From Bariatricus massiliensis (GTDB lineage Bacteria; Bacillota; Clostridia; Lachnospirales; Lachnospiraceae): a DNA stretch of 64,000 nt. The notes below the pieces were generated by a model that saw only the letters and a list, made by a program, of their open reading frames with translations, did no database searches and was not told where the DNA came from. The DNA lies in assembly GCF_900086725.1 (NCBI RefSeq), contig NZ_LT574836.1:600415-664414 (forward strand), written 5' to 3'. The translations under genes were made by a program, and so were the position numbers. This document shows, in pieces, positions 8,866 to 17,126 of the stretch. Each line of letters starts with the position of its first letter. The first letter of the stretch is position 1.

Positions 8866-9696
8866 ATGAATTGGATGAACAAGATGGAGCGCAAATTCGG
8901 CAGATATGCGATTCATAATCTGACCGTTGTGCTTCTGGTGTGTTATGTGGTCGGGTTTATAGTTAGTTTTACGATACCGGAACTTCTATACTATTTTACC
9001 TTAGAGCCCGGATTGATTCTTAGGGGGCAGGTCTGGCGGCTCATCAGCTGGATTATTGTTCCACCCAGCGGAAATATTATTGCCATTATTTTTATACTGC
9101 TTCTGTACAGTTCTCTTGGACGGACTTTGGAGAGTGTGTGGGGAGCCTTCCGCTATAATATTTATATTTTTTCCGGATTTCTTTTTACGATAATCGGAGC
9201 CTTTATTTCGTACTTTATAAGCGGCGGGCTGATTGGGTTTGGCGGCAGTTTTAGTACGTACTATATCAATATGTCCATATTCTTGGCCTGCGCGTCGATT
9301 ATGCCGAATATGGAGCTGCTGCTCTATGGCATCCTGCCGGTGAAGTTTAAATGGCTGGCATATTTGAACGCGGCCATGCTGGCGGTAAATTTCTTCCAAG
9401 GAGGCTTGATCACGAAGATTGCGATCGGCGCATCTCTGCTGAACTTTGTCATTTTCTTCTTGAATAATAAAAATATGCAGCCCTACAAACCGAAACAGGT
9501 AGCCAGAAGAAAAAAATTCAAACAGGAAATGCAGCGCCCAGTCAACCACTATGAGGGAGGCGCTAAGCATAAATGTGCGGTCTGCGGCAGGACGGAGCTG
9601 GACAATCCGAATCTGGAGTTCCGCTATTGCTCAAAGTGTAACGGAAACTATGAATATTGTCAGGATCATCTGTTCACGCATGAACATGTGAAATAG
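8866..9696 (+). CDS. Rhomboid-like membrane protein with C-terminal zinc ribbon, probably non-catalytic
   Basis: 276 residues. About six transmembrane segments fill residues 15-205, with rhomboid-like features: the WRLISWIIVPP segment and the SLGRTLESVWGAFRYNIYIFSG segment. The usual GxSG serine motif is not visible; the corresponding stretch reads GFGGSFSTYYINMS. No obvious catalytic histidine is seen either, so it is probably a pseudoprotease. The cytoplasmic tail has a basic linker and a zinc-ribbon-like region (CAVCGRTE...YCSKCNGNYEYC). It precedes pyruvate kinase by 31 bases and could share a transcript. Function unknown. Confidence 0.75.
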   Translation: MNWMNKMERKFGRYAIHNLTVVLLVCYVVGFIVSFTIPELLYYFTLEPGLILRGQVWRLISWIIVPPSGNIIAIIFILLLYSSLGRTLESVWGAFRYNIYIFSGFLFTIIGAFISYFISGGLIGFGGSFSTYYINMSIFLACASIMPNMELLLYGILPVKFKWLAYLNAAMLAVNFFQGGLITKIAIGASLLNFVIFFLNNKNMQPYKPKQVARRKKFKQEMQRPVNHYEGGAKHKCAVCGRTELDNPNLEFRYCSKCNGNYEYCQDHLFTHEHVK

Positions 9697-9727
9697 AACT
9701 ATCCAGTAAGGCTTGAGGAGGAATAAC

Positions 9728-11164
9728 ATGAAGAAAACAAAGATTGTCTGTACTATGGGACCGAACACCAGTGACAGGGAGTTGATGCGCAAATTGATTC
9801 GAAACGGGATGGATGTGGCCCGGTTCAATTTTTCGCACGGTGACCATGAAGAACATAAATCAAGAATGGATATGGTAAAGCAGCTCCGGGAGGAGGAGCA
9901 CACGAACACAGCGATTCTTCTCGATACAAAGGGGCCCGAGATACGCACGGGCGTTCTGAAGGGTGGAAAAAAGGTCGTTCTGGAGACGGGGGCAGAGTTT
10001 CTTCTGTCCACTAAAGCTATAGAGGGCGATGAAAAGAAGGTATCTATCACTTACGAAGGACTTGTGAATGATGTGGACAGGGGGAGCCGTATCCTGATTG
10101 ATGACGGTCTCATTGAACTGAAAGTGACGGGCAAGACGGAGACGGACATTATCTGTAAGGTAGTGAACGGAGGCGAACTGGGTGAACGCAAGGGAGTCAA
10201 TGTTCCGAACGTTCCTGTGAGACTGCCGGCCATCACAGATAAGGACAAAGAAGATCTACGGTTTGGCGTGGAACAGGATATTGATTTTATCGCCGCGTCT
10301 TTTGTGCGCAACGCAGAGTGCATTTTGGAAATCAGAGCTTTTTTGAAAGAGCTTGGAGCGCCATATATACCAATCATCGCAAAGATCGAGAATGCGGAAG
10401 GGATTCAGAACATTGATGAGATTATCCGCGCGGCGGACGGAATCATGGTCGCCCGTGGAGACTTAGGGGTTGAGATACCTGCCGAGGAGGTTCCTTATCT
10501 GCAGAAGATGATGATTCAAAAATGTAATAATAATTTCAAGACGGTCATCACCGCGACTCAGATGCTGGATTCTATGATACGCAACCCAAGGCCGACCAGA
10601 GCAGAGGTGACGGATGTGGCCAATGCGGTATACGACGGGACAGACGCCGTGATGCTTTCTGGTGAGACGGCGGCAGGAAAGTACCCTCTGGAGGCCTTGC
10701 AGATGATGGTACACATTGTGGAAAATACAGAGCAGCATCTGGATTATGACCGGATACTGGATGAGGCGGGAGAACACTTGAAATCCGGTGTTTCCAGCGC
10801 CATAGGATATTCGTCTGTTCTGGCGGCGGCTAACTTGAAGGCGAAATGCATCATCACGCCGTCTGTGTCGGGGGCTACGGCCAGAGTAGTGTCCAATTTG
10901 AAGCCGCGTCAGGTGATTTTGGGAATAACACCGAACGAGAGAACGCTGCGGAGAATGTCTATCTACTGGGGAGTGAGACCGCTCAAATCCATGGAATTTG
11001 ATACGACAGAAGATATCAGCGCAGGCGCTATAGAATTGGCAAGAGTCAAACAATTTATAGAGTCAGGCGATGTGGTCGTGCTGACGGCCGGCATTCCGTC
11101 CCCTAGTGTGAAGACGGAGCGGAGCGGTGTGAGCAATATGATGCAGATTATGACAATCGAGTAA
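9728..11164 (+). CDS. pyk: Pyruvate kinase
   Basis: 478 residues, the short form without the extra C-terminal PEP-utiliser domain found in bacilli. It converts phosphoenolpyruvate and ADP to pyruvate and ATP in the cytoplasm. Diagnostic blocks are ARFNFSHG (residues 31-38), the AKIENAEG strand with the catalytic lysine, MVARGDLGVE, and TRAEVTDVANAVYDGTDAVMLSGETA. The C-terminal allosteric domain is complete. ATG 9728 follows GAGGAGG at a proper distance; the in-frame TTG at 9713 lies before that site. Sixteen bases separate it from the downstream decarboxylase gene, suggesting cotranscription. Confidence 0.97.
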   Translation: MKKTKIVCTMGPNTSDRELMRKLIRNGMDVARFNFSHGDHEEHKSRMDMVKQLREEEHTNTAILLDTKGPEIRTGVLKGGKKVVLETGAEFLLSTKAIEGDEKKVSITYEGLVNDVDRGSRILIDDGLIELKVTGKTETDIICKVVNGGELGERKGVNVPNVPVRLPAITDKDKEDLRFGVEQDIDFIAASFVRNAECILEIRAFLKELGAPYIPIIAKIENAEGIQNIDEIIRAADGIMVARGDLGVEIPAEEVPYLQKMMIQKCNNNFKTVITATQMLDSMIRNPRPTRAEVTDVANAVYDGTDAVMLSGETAAGKYPLEALQMMVHIVENTEQHLDYDRILDEAGEHLKSGVSSAIGYSSVLAAANLKAKCIITPSVSGATARVVSNLKPRQVILGITPNERTLRRMSIYWGVRPLKSMEFDTTEDISAGAIELARVKQFIESGDVVVLTAGIPSPSVKTERSGVSNMMQIMTIE

Positions 11165-11180
11165 GATGAGGAGAGACGGC

Positions 11181-12473
11181 ATGAAGAAAGAACCATTTGT
11201 AAACAAAGAGCAATTGGAAAAAATAACAAAAGAATACCCAACTCCCTTTCATCTTTACGATGAAAAAGGAATTCGGGACAATGTAAAGGCATTGAAGGAA
11301 GCGTTTTCGTGGAATAAGGGATATAAAGAATACTTTGCGGTGAAGGCAACTCCGAATCCTTATCTGATTCAGATTTTGCGTGAGTACGGCTGTGGGTGTG
11401 ACTGTTCCTCCTACACAGAGCTTTTGCTGTCACAGTCTATCGGGGCGGTAGGGGAGGATATTATGTTCTCCTCCAACGACACGCCGGCAGAAGAGTTCGC
11501 GCTGGCCGATAAGCTGGGGGCAATCATTAATCTGGATGATATCACCCATATTGATTTTTTGGAGGAGACAATCGGGCGGATTCCGAAGACAATCAGCTGC
11601 CGCTACAATCCGGGCGGCTTGTTCAAAATCTCCAACGATATTATGGATAATCCGGGGGACGCCAAGTATGGTCTTACGACAGAGCAGATGTTCGAGGCCT
11701 TCCGGATACTGAAAGAAAAAGGGGCGGAAGAATTCGGCATGCATGCGTTCCTTGCGAGCAATACCGTGACAAATGATTATTATCCGACTCTGGCGAAGCT
11801 GCTGTTTGAGACTGCGGTGAAGCTCCAGAGAGAGACGGGAGCCCATATTAAGTTCATCAATCTTTCTGGCGGCATCGGTATTCCGTACAGGCCTGATCAG
11901 ACACCGAACGATATCAAAGCAATCGGAGAAGGTGTGCGCAAGGTCTATGAAGAAGTTCTTGTTCCGGCCGGAATGGGGGATGTTGCCCTCTATACAGAGC
12001 TGGGAAGATTCATGATGGGGCCTTATGGCTGTGTTGTCACTCGTGCAATTCATGAAAAGCATACCCATAAAGAGTATGTCGGGGTGGACGCCTGTGCGGC
12101 CAATCTCATGCGGCCCGCAATGTATGGAGCATACCATCATATCACGGTTGCCGGTAAAGAAGATGCTCCGTGCGACCATATGTATGATATTACCGGTTCT
12201 CTCTGTGAGAATAATGACAAATTTGCTATCGACAGAATGATGCCGGAGATAGAGCTGGGAGATTTGCTGGTCATTCATGATACCGGCGCCCACGGCTTTT
12301 CTATGGGATATAATTACAACGGAAGACTGCGTTCTGCTGAGATTCTCCTGTGTGAAGACGGCAGTACACAGCTTATCCGCCGGGCCGAGACGCCGGAAGA
12401 TTATTTCGCCACGTTTGATTCATTCCCGATTTATGAGACTTTGAAAAAAAATATAGAAGATGCAAAAAAATAG
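11181..12473 (+). CDS. lysA: Diaminopimelate decarboxylase-type PLP enzyme
   Basis: 430 residues with the fold-III layout: a TIM barrel with the PLP lysine Lys55 in YFAVKATPNP, the glycine loop NLSGGIGIPYRP, and a C-terminal domain containing the CEN-like segment (GSLCENNDKFA) and HDTGAHGFSMGYNYNG. This matches meso-DAP decarboxylase, which makes lysine. Some relatives act on other D-centred substrates, so specificity is likely but not proven. ATG 11181 follows GAGGAG; ATG 11166 has none. The gene lies 16 bases after pyk and carries no lysine riboswitch in front of it. Confidence 0.87.
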   Translation: MKKEPFVNKEQLEKITKEYPTPFHLYDEKGIRDNVKALKEAFSWNKGYKEYFAVKATPNPYLIQILREYGCGCDCSSYTELLLSQSIGAVGEDIMFSSNDTPAEEFALADKLGAIINLDDITHIDFLEETIGRIPKTISCRYNPGGLFKISNDIMDNPGDAKYGLTTEQMFEAFRILKEKGAEEFGMHAFLASNTVTNDYYPTLAKLLFETAVKLQRETGAHIKFINLSGGIGIPYRPDQTPNDIKAIGEGVRKVYEEVLVPAGMGDVALYTELGRFMMGPYGCVVTRAIHEKHTHKEYVGVDACAANLMRPAMYGAYHHITVAGKEDAPCDHMYDITGSLCENNDKFAIDRMMPEIELGDLLVIHDTGAHGFSMGYNYNGRLRSAEILLCEDGSTQLIRRAETPEDYFATFDSFPIYETLKKNIEDAKK

Positions 12474-12495
12474 TGTAAAAAAATAGAAAAAACGC

Positions 12496-12524
12496 TTGCG
12501 AACCGAAGAAGATTATGGTATTAT
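12496..12524 (+). promoter_or_regulatory. Promoter of the tRNA-Leu gene
   Basis: TTGCGA (12496-12501), a 17-bp spacer and TATTAT (12519-12524) would start transcription near 12531, about 13 bases before the mature tRNA. The element sits inside a large inverted repeat. Confidence 0.75.
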
Positions 12525-12537
12525 TAATCTCGGTTCG
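12499..12537. repeat. Interrupted inverted repeat enclosing the tRNA promoter
   Basis: CGAACCG (12499-12505) pairs with CGGTTCG (12531-12537), and inside that AGATTA (12510-12515) pairs with TAATCT (12525-12530). Only a 4-nt AAGA bulge interrupts the left side, and the -10 hexamer is in the loop. There is no T tract, so it is not a standard terminator. It may be an operator or a processing hairpin in read-through RNA from lysA. Confidence 0.6.
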
Positions 12538-12543
12538 TGACAT

Positions 12544-12626
12544 GCCGGCGTGTCGGAATGGCAGACGAGGCAGACTCAAAATCTGTTGTGGGCAACCACG
12601 TATGGGTTCAAGTCCCATCGCCGGCA
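12544..12626 (+). tRNA. tRNA-Leu (anticodon CAA)
   Basis: A class II tRNA of 83 nt. The acceptor arms GCCGGCG and CGCCGGC pair over 7 bp with discriminator A. The anticodon stem GCAGA/TCTGT holds the loop CTCAAAA with anticodon CAA, reading UUG. A long variable arm (GTGG-GCAA-CCAC) and the T arm ATGGG-TTCAAGT-CCCAT are present. CCA is not encoded. Confidence 0.97.
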
Positions 12627-12629
12627 GTG

Positions 12630-12668
12630 AAAAGCTCTTCAGTAAGTACTGGAGAGCTTTTTCTTTTT
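12630..12668 (+). terminator. Rho-independent terminator after tRNA-Leu
   Basis: AAAGCTCT-T-CAGT and ACTG-G-AGAGCTTT form a 12-13 bp stem with a 4-nt loop, followed by TTTCTTTTT. Confidence 0.93.
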
Positions 12669-12732
12669 CACTTTTAAAATCGGGCACTTTGGTGTATAGT
12701 ATTATAGAAAGAAAGTAGAAAGGCGAAATAAG

Positions 12733-15351
12733 ATGAGTAAAATCGTATTGATAGACGGACACAGCATTCTGAACCGGGCATTTTATGGACTGCCGGATTT
12801 GACGAATGCGGAGGGATTGCACACGAATGCCATTTATGGCTTTTTAAATATTATGTTCAAGATTTTGGAGGAAGAGAAGCCGGATTACTTGACGGTGGCG
12901 TTCGACGTACACGCGCCTACCTTCCGCCATGAAATGTTTGCAGATTATAAGGGAACGAGAAAGCCGATGGCGGACGAGCTGCGGCAGCAGGTTCCTGTGA
13001 TGAAGGACGTGCTTCACGCCATGGGCGTGCGGACGGTGGAAAAGGAAGGGTTGGAAGCGGATGACATTCTGGGTACCATATCCTGTCGCTGTGAGAAGGA
13101 AGGCATGGAAGTCGTGGTCATTTCCGGGGACAGGGACTTGCTTCAGCTTGCCACGGAACATGTGAAGATCCGCATCCCCAAGACGAAAAAAGGTGGGACC
13201 GAGGTGGAGGATTACTATGCTTCGGACGTAAAGGAGCGGTATCTCGTCACGCCGAAAGAATTTATTGATGTAAAGGCGTTGATGGGAGACGCCTCGGACA
13301 ATATTCCAGGTGTGCCTAATATCGGGGAAAAGACAGCGACAAAGATTATCGCGGAATATGGCTCCATTGAAAATGCTTATGAGCATGCATCCGAGCTGAA
13401 GCCGCCGAGAGCGGCGAAAAATATTGTGGAGTATTGGGAGCAGGCAAAACTTAGTAAGGAGCTGGCAGCTATCAATATAGACGCCCCTGTGGACTACAAT
13501 CTTGCGGAGGCAGAGCTCACGGACCTCTATACGGAAGCGGCCTATGAATATTTTCAGAGGCTGCAGTTCAAAAATCTTTTATCCAGATTCGATGTACAGG
13601 CAAAAAGCAATTCTGTGGAAGACGCATTTCGAATCATCACAGATAAAGAAGAGGCCAGACGAATCGTGGACAAGGCAAAGACGGCAGAGACGGCAGGTCT
13701 TGTGCTATATAAGAATTTGAAAAATGTACTTCCTCTTTTTGCGTCGGGGGCTGGGTTCGGCGGAATTGGGATTGCCTTTGGAAAAGAAGATATCTACTGT
13801 ATTCCGGCAGGGGAAGGAATAGAAGAAAGCTGGCTGTTGGAACAGGCGAGAGAGATTGCCAACAATGTGGCCCGCTTTGTGATGTTTGATTTGAAGTCGG
13901 CCCTCCCTTACATTCCAATCAGGCCGGAGAGGGAGGAGCATTGCTTTGACGCGACGGTGGCTGCCTATCTTTTGAACCCGCTGAAGAACGATTATACTTT
14001 CGAGGATGTGGCCAGAGAGCAGCTCAATCTAATGATAGACCCTAAGGCGGATACAGAGGCCAAGGTATGCTATGAAGCCTATACGGCCTATGCGGCATCA
14101 GAGCCGCTCTGGGAAAAACTTACAGAGACCCAAATGGACCGTCTGTTCAAGCAGATAGAGATGCCCCTTGTGTTTACCCTTTTCGACATGGAGCAGAACG
14201 GGGTGATGATCGAGTCGGAAGCGCTTCGCTTTTATGGGAATCAGCTCGGCAGTAAAATAGTAGAGCTTGAAAAAGAAATCTATGAGATGGCGGGGGAAGA
14301 ATTCAATATCAACTCTCCCAAGCAGCTGGGCGTAGTGTTGTTCGAGCACATGCAGCTTCCCAACGGGAAAAAGACAAAGACGGGCTATTCCACAGCGGCA
14401 GATGTTCTGGATAAGCTGGCGCCGGACTATCCGGTAGTGTCTAAGATTCTTGAATACCGCCAGCTTACGAAGCTCAAATCCACCTACGCCGACGGACTTG
14501 CGGCCTATATCGGGGAAGATGGAAGGATTCACGGAAAATTCAATCAGACGATCACGGCTACGGGACGTATCAGCAGCACGGAGCCTAATCTTCAGAATAT
14601 TCCTATCCGCATGGAGCTGGGAAGGTTGATAAGAAAAGTATTTATACCGGAGGATGGGTACGTATTTGTGGACGCCGATTATTCTCAGATTGAGTTGAGA
14701 GTACTGGCCCACTGCTCCGGAGATAAAGAATTGATTCAGGCATACCGGGAGGCGAAGGACATTCACAGAATCACCGCTTCGCAAGTTTTCCATACGCCTT
14801 TTGATGAGGTGACGGATCTGCAGAGGCGCAACGCCAAAGCGGTCAATTTTGGTATCGTGTACGGTATCAGCTCCTTTGGGTTAAGCCAAGATTTAAGTAT
14901 CACCAGAAAAGAAGCGTCTCAGTATATTGAGCGGTATTTTGAAACTTACCCGGGCATCAAAGAGTTTCTTGACGATACAGTGGCCCATGCCAAGGAGATG
15001 GGGTATGTGGTGACGCTGTTTGGACGGCGGAGACCGGTTCCGGAGCTTAAGAGCAGCAACTTTATGCAGCGGTCTTTTGGGGAGCGGGTCGCTATGAATT
15101 CGCCGATTCAAGGTACGGCGGCAGATATTATGAAAATGGCTATGATTCGTGTCGATAAGGAGCTGAAGAACCGTAAGATGAAGTCACGTCTCGTTCTTCA
15201 GGTCCATGATGAGCTTTTGATTGAGGCATGGAAAGAGGAACTGCCGCAGGTGGAGGAATTGCTGAGAGAATGTATGGAACAGGCGGCGGAGCTTGATGTG
15301 CCGCTTATTATAGATATGCATACGGGTGAGAACTGGTATGAGGCAAAATAA
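12733..15351 (+). CDS. polA: DNA polymerase I
   Basis: 872 residues acting in replication gap filling and repair. Residues 1-290 are the 5'-3' exonuclease/FEN domain (AFDVHAPTFRHE, EADDILGT, GDRDLLQL, DNIPGVPNIGEKTA). The polymerase domain carries motif A (DADYSQIELR), motif B (RRNAKAVNFGIVYG) and motif C (QVHDELLIE). The middle 3'-5' exonuclease-like domain (about residues 310-470) lacks the DxE metal-binding signature: the first strand reads GLVLYKNLK and the second FDLKSALPY, so proofreading is probably lost as in Bacillus. It is followed one base later by coaE, a common pairing. Confidence 0.97.
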   Translation: MSKIVLIDGHSILNRAFYGLPDLTNAEGLHTNAIYGFLNIMFKILEEEKPDYLTVAFDVHAPTFRHEMFADYKGTRKPMADELRQQVPVMKDVLHAMGVRTVEKEGLEADDILGTISCRCEKEGMEVVVISGDRDLLQLATEHVKIRIPKTKKGGTEVEDYYASDVKERYLVTPKEFIDVKALMGDASDNIPGVPNIGEKTATKIIAEYGSIENAYEHASELKPPRAAKNIVEYWEQAKLSKELAAINIDAPVDYNLAEAELTDLYTEAAYEYFQRLQFKNLLSRFDVQAKSNSVEDAFRIITDKEEARRIVDKAKTAETAGLVLYKNLKNVLPLFASGAGFGGIGIAFGKEDIYCIPAGEGIEESWLLEQAREIANNVARFVMFDLKSALPYIPIRPEREEHCFDATVAAYLLNPLKNDYTFEDVAREQLNLMIDPKADTEAKVCYEAYTAYAASEPLWEKLTETQMDRLFKQIEMPLVFTLFDMEQNGVMIESEALRFYGNQLGSKIVELEKEIYEMAGEEFNINSPKQLGVVLFEHMQLPNGKKTKTGYSTAADVLDKLAPDYPVVSKILEYRQLTKLKSTYADGLAAYIGEDGRIHGKFNQTITATGRISSTEPNLQNIPIRMELGRLIRKVFIPEDGYVFVDADYSQIELRVLAHCSGDKELIQAYREAKDIHRITASQVFHTPFDEVTDLQRRNAKAVNFGIVYGISSFGLSQDLSITRKEASQYIERYFETYPGIKEFLDDTVAHAKEMGYVVTLFGRRRPVPELKSSNFMQRSFGERVAMNSPIQGTAADIMKMAMIRVDKELKNRKMKSRLVLQVHDELLIEAWKEELPQVEELLRECMEQAAELDVPLIIDMHTGENWYEAK

Positions 15352-15352
15352 C

Positions 15353-15970
15353 ATGAAGATGAAAAAAATAGGAATTACCGGAGGGGTAGGCTCAGGGAAG
15401 AGCCGCGTGCTGGAGTTCCTTGAAGAAGAATGCGGGGCGCATGTCTGTCAGGCCGATATCCTTGCACATCAGGTGCAGCGGCCGGGCAGCGAGTGTTATC
15501 AGAAGATGACGGAATACTTCGGGGAAGAGATAGTAGGGCCGGAGGGGTTCATCGACCGCGATACGCTTGGAAGCATTGTCTTTTCTGACCGTATAAAGCT
15601 GCAAAAGCTGAACGCTATGGTCCACCCGGCCGTTAACAATGAAATATTGCGTCTGATGAAGGAAGAGGAGAGGAAGGGAACCCGGCTTTTTGTGCTGGAG
15701 GCAGCCTTGCTCACGGAAAAACAATACCGCGATATGCTGGACGAGATCTGGTATATTTACACACGGGCGGAAGTGAGAAGACGCAGGCTCAAGGAGTCCA
15801 GAGGATATACCGATGAAAAGATAGAGTCTATTTTTGCGTCTCAGGTATCTGAGAATGTGTATAGAGAAAAATGTGACCGTGTGATAGACAACAGCGGCCT
15901 TTTTAGTGTGACTGAAGCGGCCATTAAAAAAGCATTACAGGAAGAAAGCGACAGGAGAGTAGATTCATGA
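15353..15970 (+). CDS. coaE: Dephospho-CoA kinase
   Basis: 205 residues. It phosphorylates the 3'-hydroxyl of dephospho-CoA in the last step of coenzyme A synthesis. The P-loop GGVGSGKS lies at residues 10-17, and typical features follow: QADILAHQVQ, a GFIDRDTLGSIVF segment with the substrate Asp-Arg, and the VLEAALLTE strand. ATG 15353 was chosen because GAGG lies 9 bases upstream and the preceding polA stop ends at 15351. The stop overlaps the next ATG by four bases, indicating translational coupling. Confidence 0.95.
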   Translation: MKMKKIGITGGVGSGKSRVLEFLEEECGAHVCQADILAHQVQRPGSECYQKMTEYFGEEIVGPEGFIDRDTLGSIVFSDRIKLQKLNAMVHPAVNNEILRLMKEEERKGTRLFVLEAALLTEKQYRDMLDEIWYIYTRAEVRRRRLKESRGYTDEKIESIFASQVSENVYREKCDRVIDNSGLFSVTEAAIKKALQEESDRRVDS

Positions 15971-16764
15971 GATTGTGCAGTATAGCAAGCGGAAGCAGCG
16001 GGAATTGTATTTATGTGGGGAGCGAGAGCACCCATCTTCTGGTAGACACCGGAATCAGCAAGAAGAGGATAGAGGAAGGACTCCGCTCATTGGAAATCAA
16101 AGGGGAAGAGCTGGATGGAATTTTAGTTACCCATGAACATGCGGATCATATACAGGGGCTTGGCGTGTTCAGCCGCAAATATGAGATTCCCATTTTTGCA
16201 ACGCCGGGGACGATCCGGGGAATCAGGGATTATAAGTCGCTGGGCAAGATGCCGGAAGGATTGTACCGGGAAGTACATGCGAATTCCGAGTTCATGATAG
16301 GAGATATCGCCGTACATCCCTTTGCCATTTCACATGACGCAAATGAGCCAAGCGGTTACCGGTTCGAGCAGGGAGAAAAGCGTGTGGCTGTCGCCACCGA
16401 TTTGGGAAAATATGATGCGTATACGGTTGAGAATCTTAAGAATCTCAATGCTGTACTGTTAGAATCGAACCATGATTTACATATGCTTGAGGTAGGGCCG
16501 TACCCATATTATTTGAAGCAGAGAGTGATGGGAGAACGGGGACATTTATCAAATGAATTGTCAGGACGCTTACTTTGTGATATACTACACGGTGACTTGC
16601 AAAATGTGATGCTGGGACATTTAAGTAAGGAAAATAATTACGCGGAGCTTGCATATGAGACTGTAAAACTTGAGGTGACTCTCGGGGACAACCCATATCG
16701 AGGCGATGAGATACCGATTTCTGTAGCAAAAAGAGATGTGATATCTCAGGTCATCACAGTTTAG
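15967..16764 (+). CDS. walJ: MBL-fold metallohydrolase, WalJ/YycJ type
   Basis: 265 residues of the metallo-beta-lactamase superfamily with the metal-binding THEHADH motif at residues 55-61, a conserved HDANEPSGYRF block and the late HLSNELSG and GHLSKENN blocks. The N-terminal SIASGSSGN signature is typical of YycJ/WalJ proteins, which in Firmicutes are linked to cell-wall and DNA metabolism and may act as nucleases. In bacilli the gene sits beside walRK; here it is coupled to coaE by an ATGA overlap and no walRK genes are visible. The substrate is unknown. Confidence 0.88.
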   Translation: MRLCSIASGSSGNCIYVGSESTHLLVDTGISKKRIEEGLRSLEIKGEELDGILVTHEHADHIQGLGVFSRKYEIPIFATPGTIRGIRDYKSLGKMPEGLYREVHANSEFMIGDIAVHPFAISHDANEPSGYRFEQGEKRVAVATDLGKYDAYTVENLKNLNAVLLESNHDLHMLEVGPYPYYLKQRVMGERGHLSNELSGRLLCDILHGDLQNVMLGHLSKENNYAELAYETVKLEVTLGDNPYRGDEIPISVAKRDVISQVITV

Positions 16765-16805
16765 AGATTCGGTGCGGGCCGCTGGACCACAGGAGGCTGG
16801 ATTTT

Positions 16806-17078
16806 ATGAAAAAATGTATTGTTACTGTAGTTGGAAAAGATTCTGTAGGAATTATCGCGAAAGTATGCTCATATCTGGCAGAGAACAACATTAATATTTT
16901 AGATATATCACAGACTATTGTGGATGGTTATTTTAACATGGTGGCAGTGACAGATGTGGACAATTCCGCTAAGGAACTGGAACTCGTATCCGAAGAGCTC
17001 CGCAGCCTTGGATTACAGATTGGTGTGGATATTCATTGCCAGAGTCAGGAAATCTTTGAAAAAATGCACAGACTGTAA
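16806..17078 (+). CDS. ACT-domain protein (UPF0237 type)
   Basis: 90 residues forming one complete ACT domain from MKKCIVTVVGKDSVGIIAKV onward. ACT domains bind small molecules, often amino acids, and this short stand-alone form is widespread in Firmicutes. It is usually followed directly by a PFL/DUF711-family gene, but here the next gene encodes a DegV protein, so the usual partner is absent from this locus. RBS GGAGG precedes the ATG. Ligand unknown. Confidence 0.88.
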   Translation: MKKCIVTVVGKDSVGIIAKVCSYLAENNINILDISQTIVDGYFNMVAVTDVDNSAKELELVSEELRSLGLQIGVDIHCQSQEIFEKMHRL

Positions 17079-17126
17079 CAGTATGTACAAGGTATGATTT
17101 TATTAATTTAGAGAGGAATCCTTAAT

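Noticed and set aside
11165..11180. Lysine riboswitch before lysA
   Set aside because: Only 16 bases separate pyk and lysA, so there is no room.
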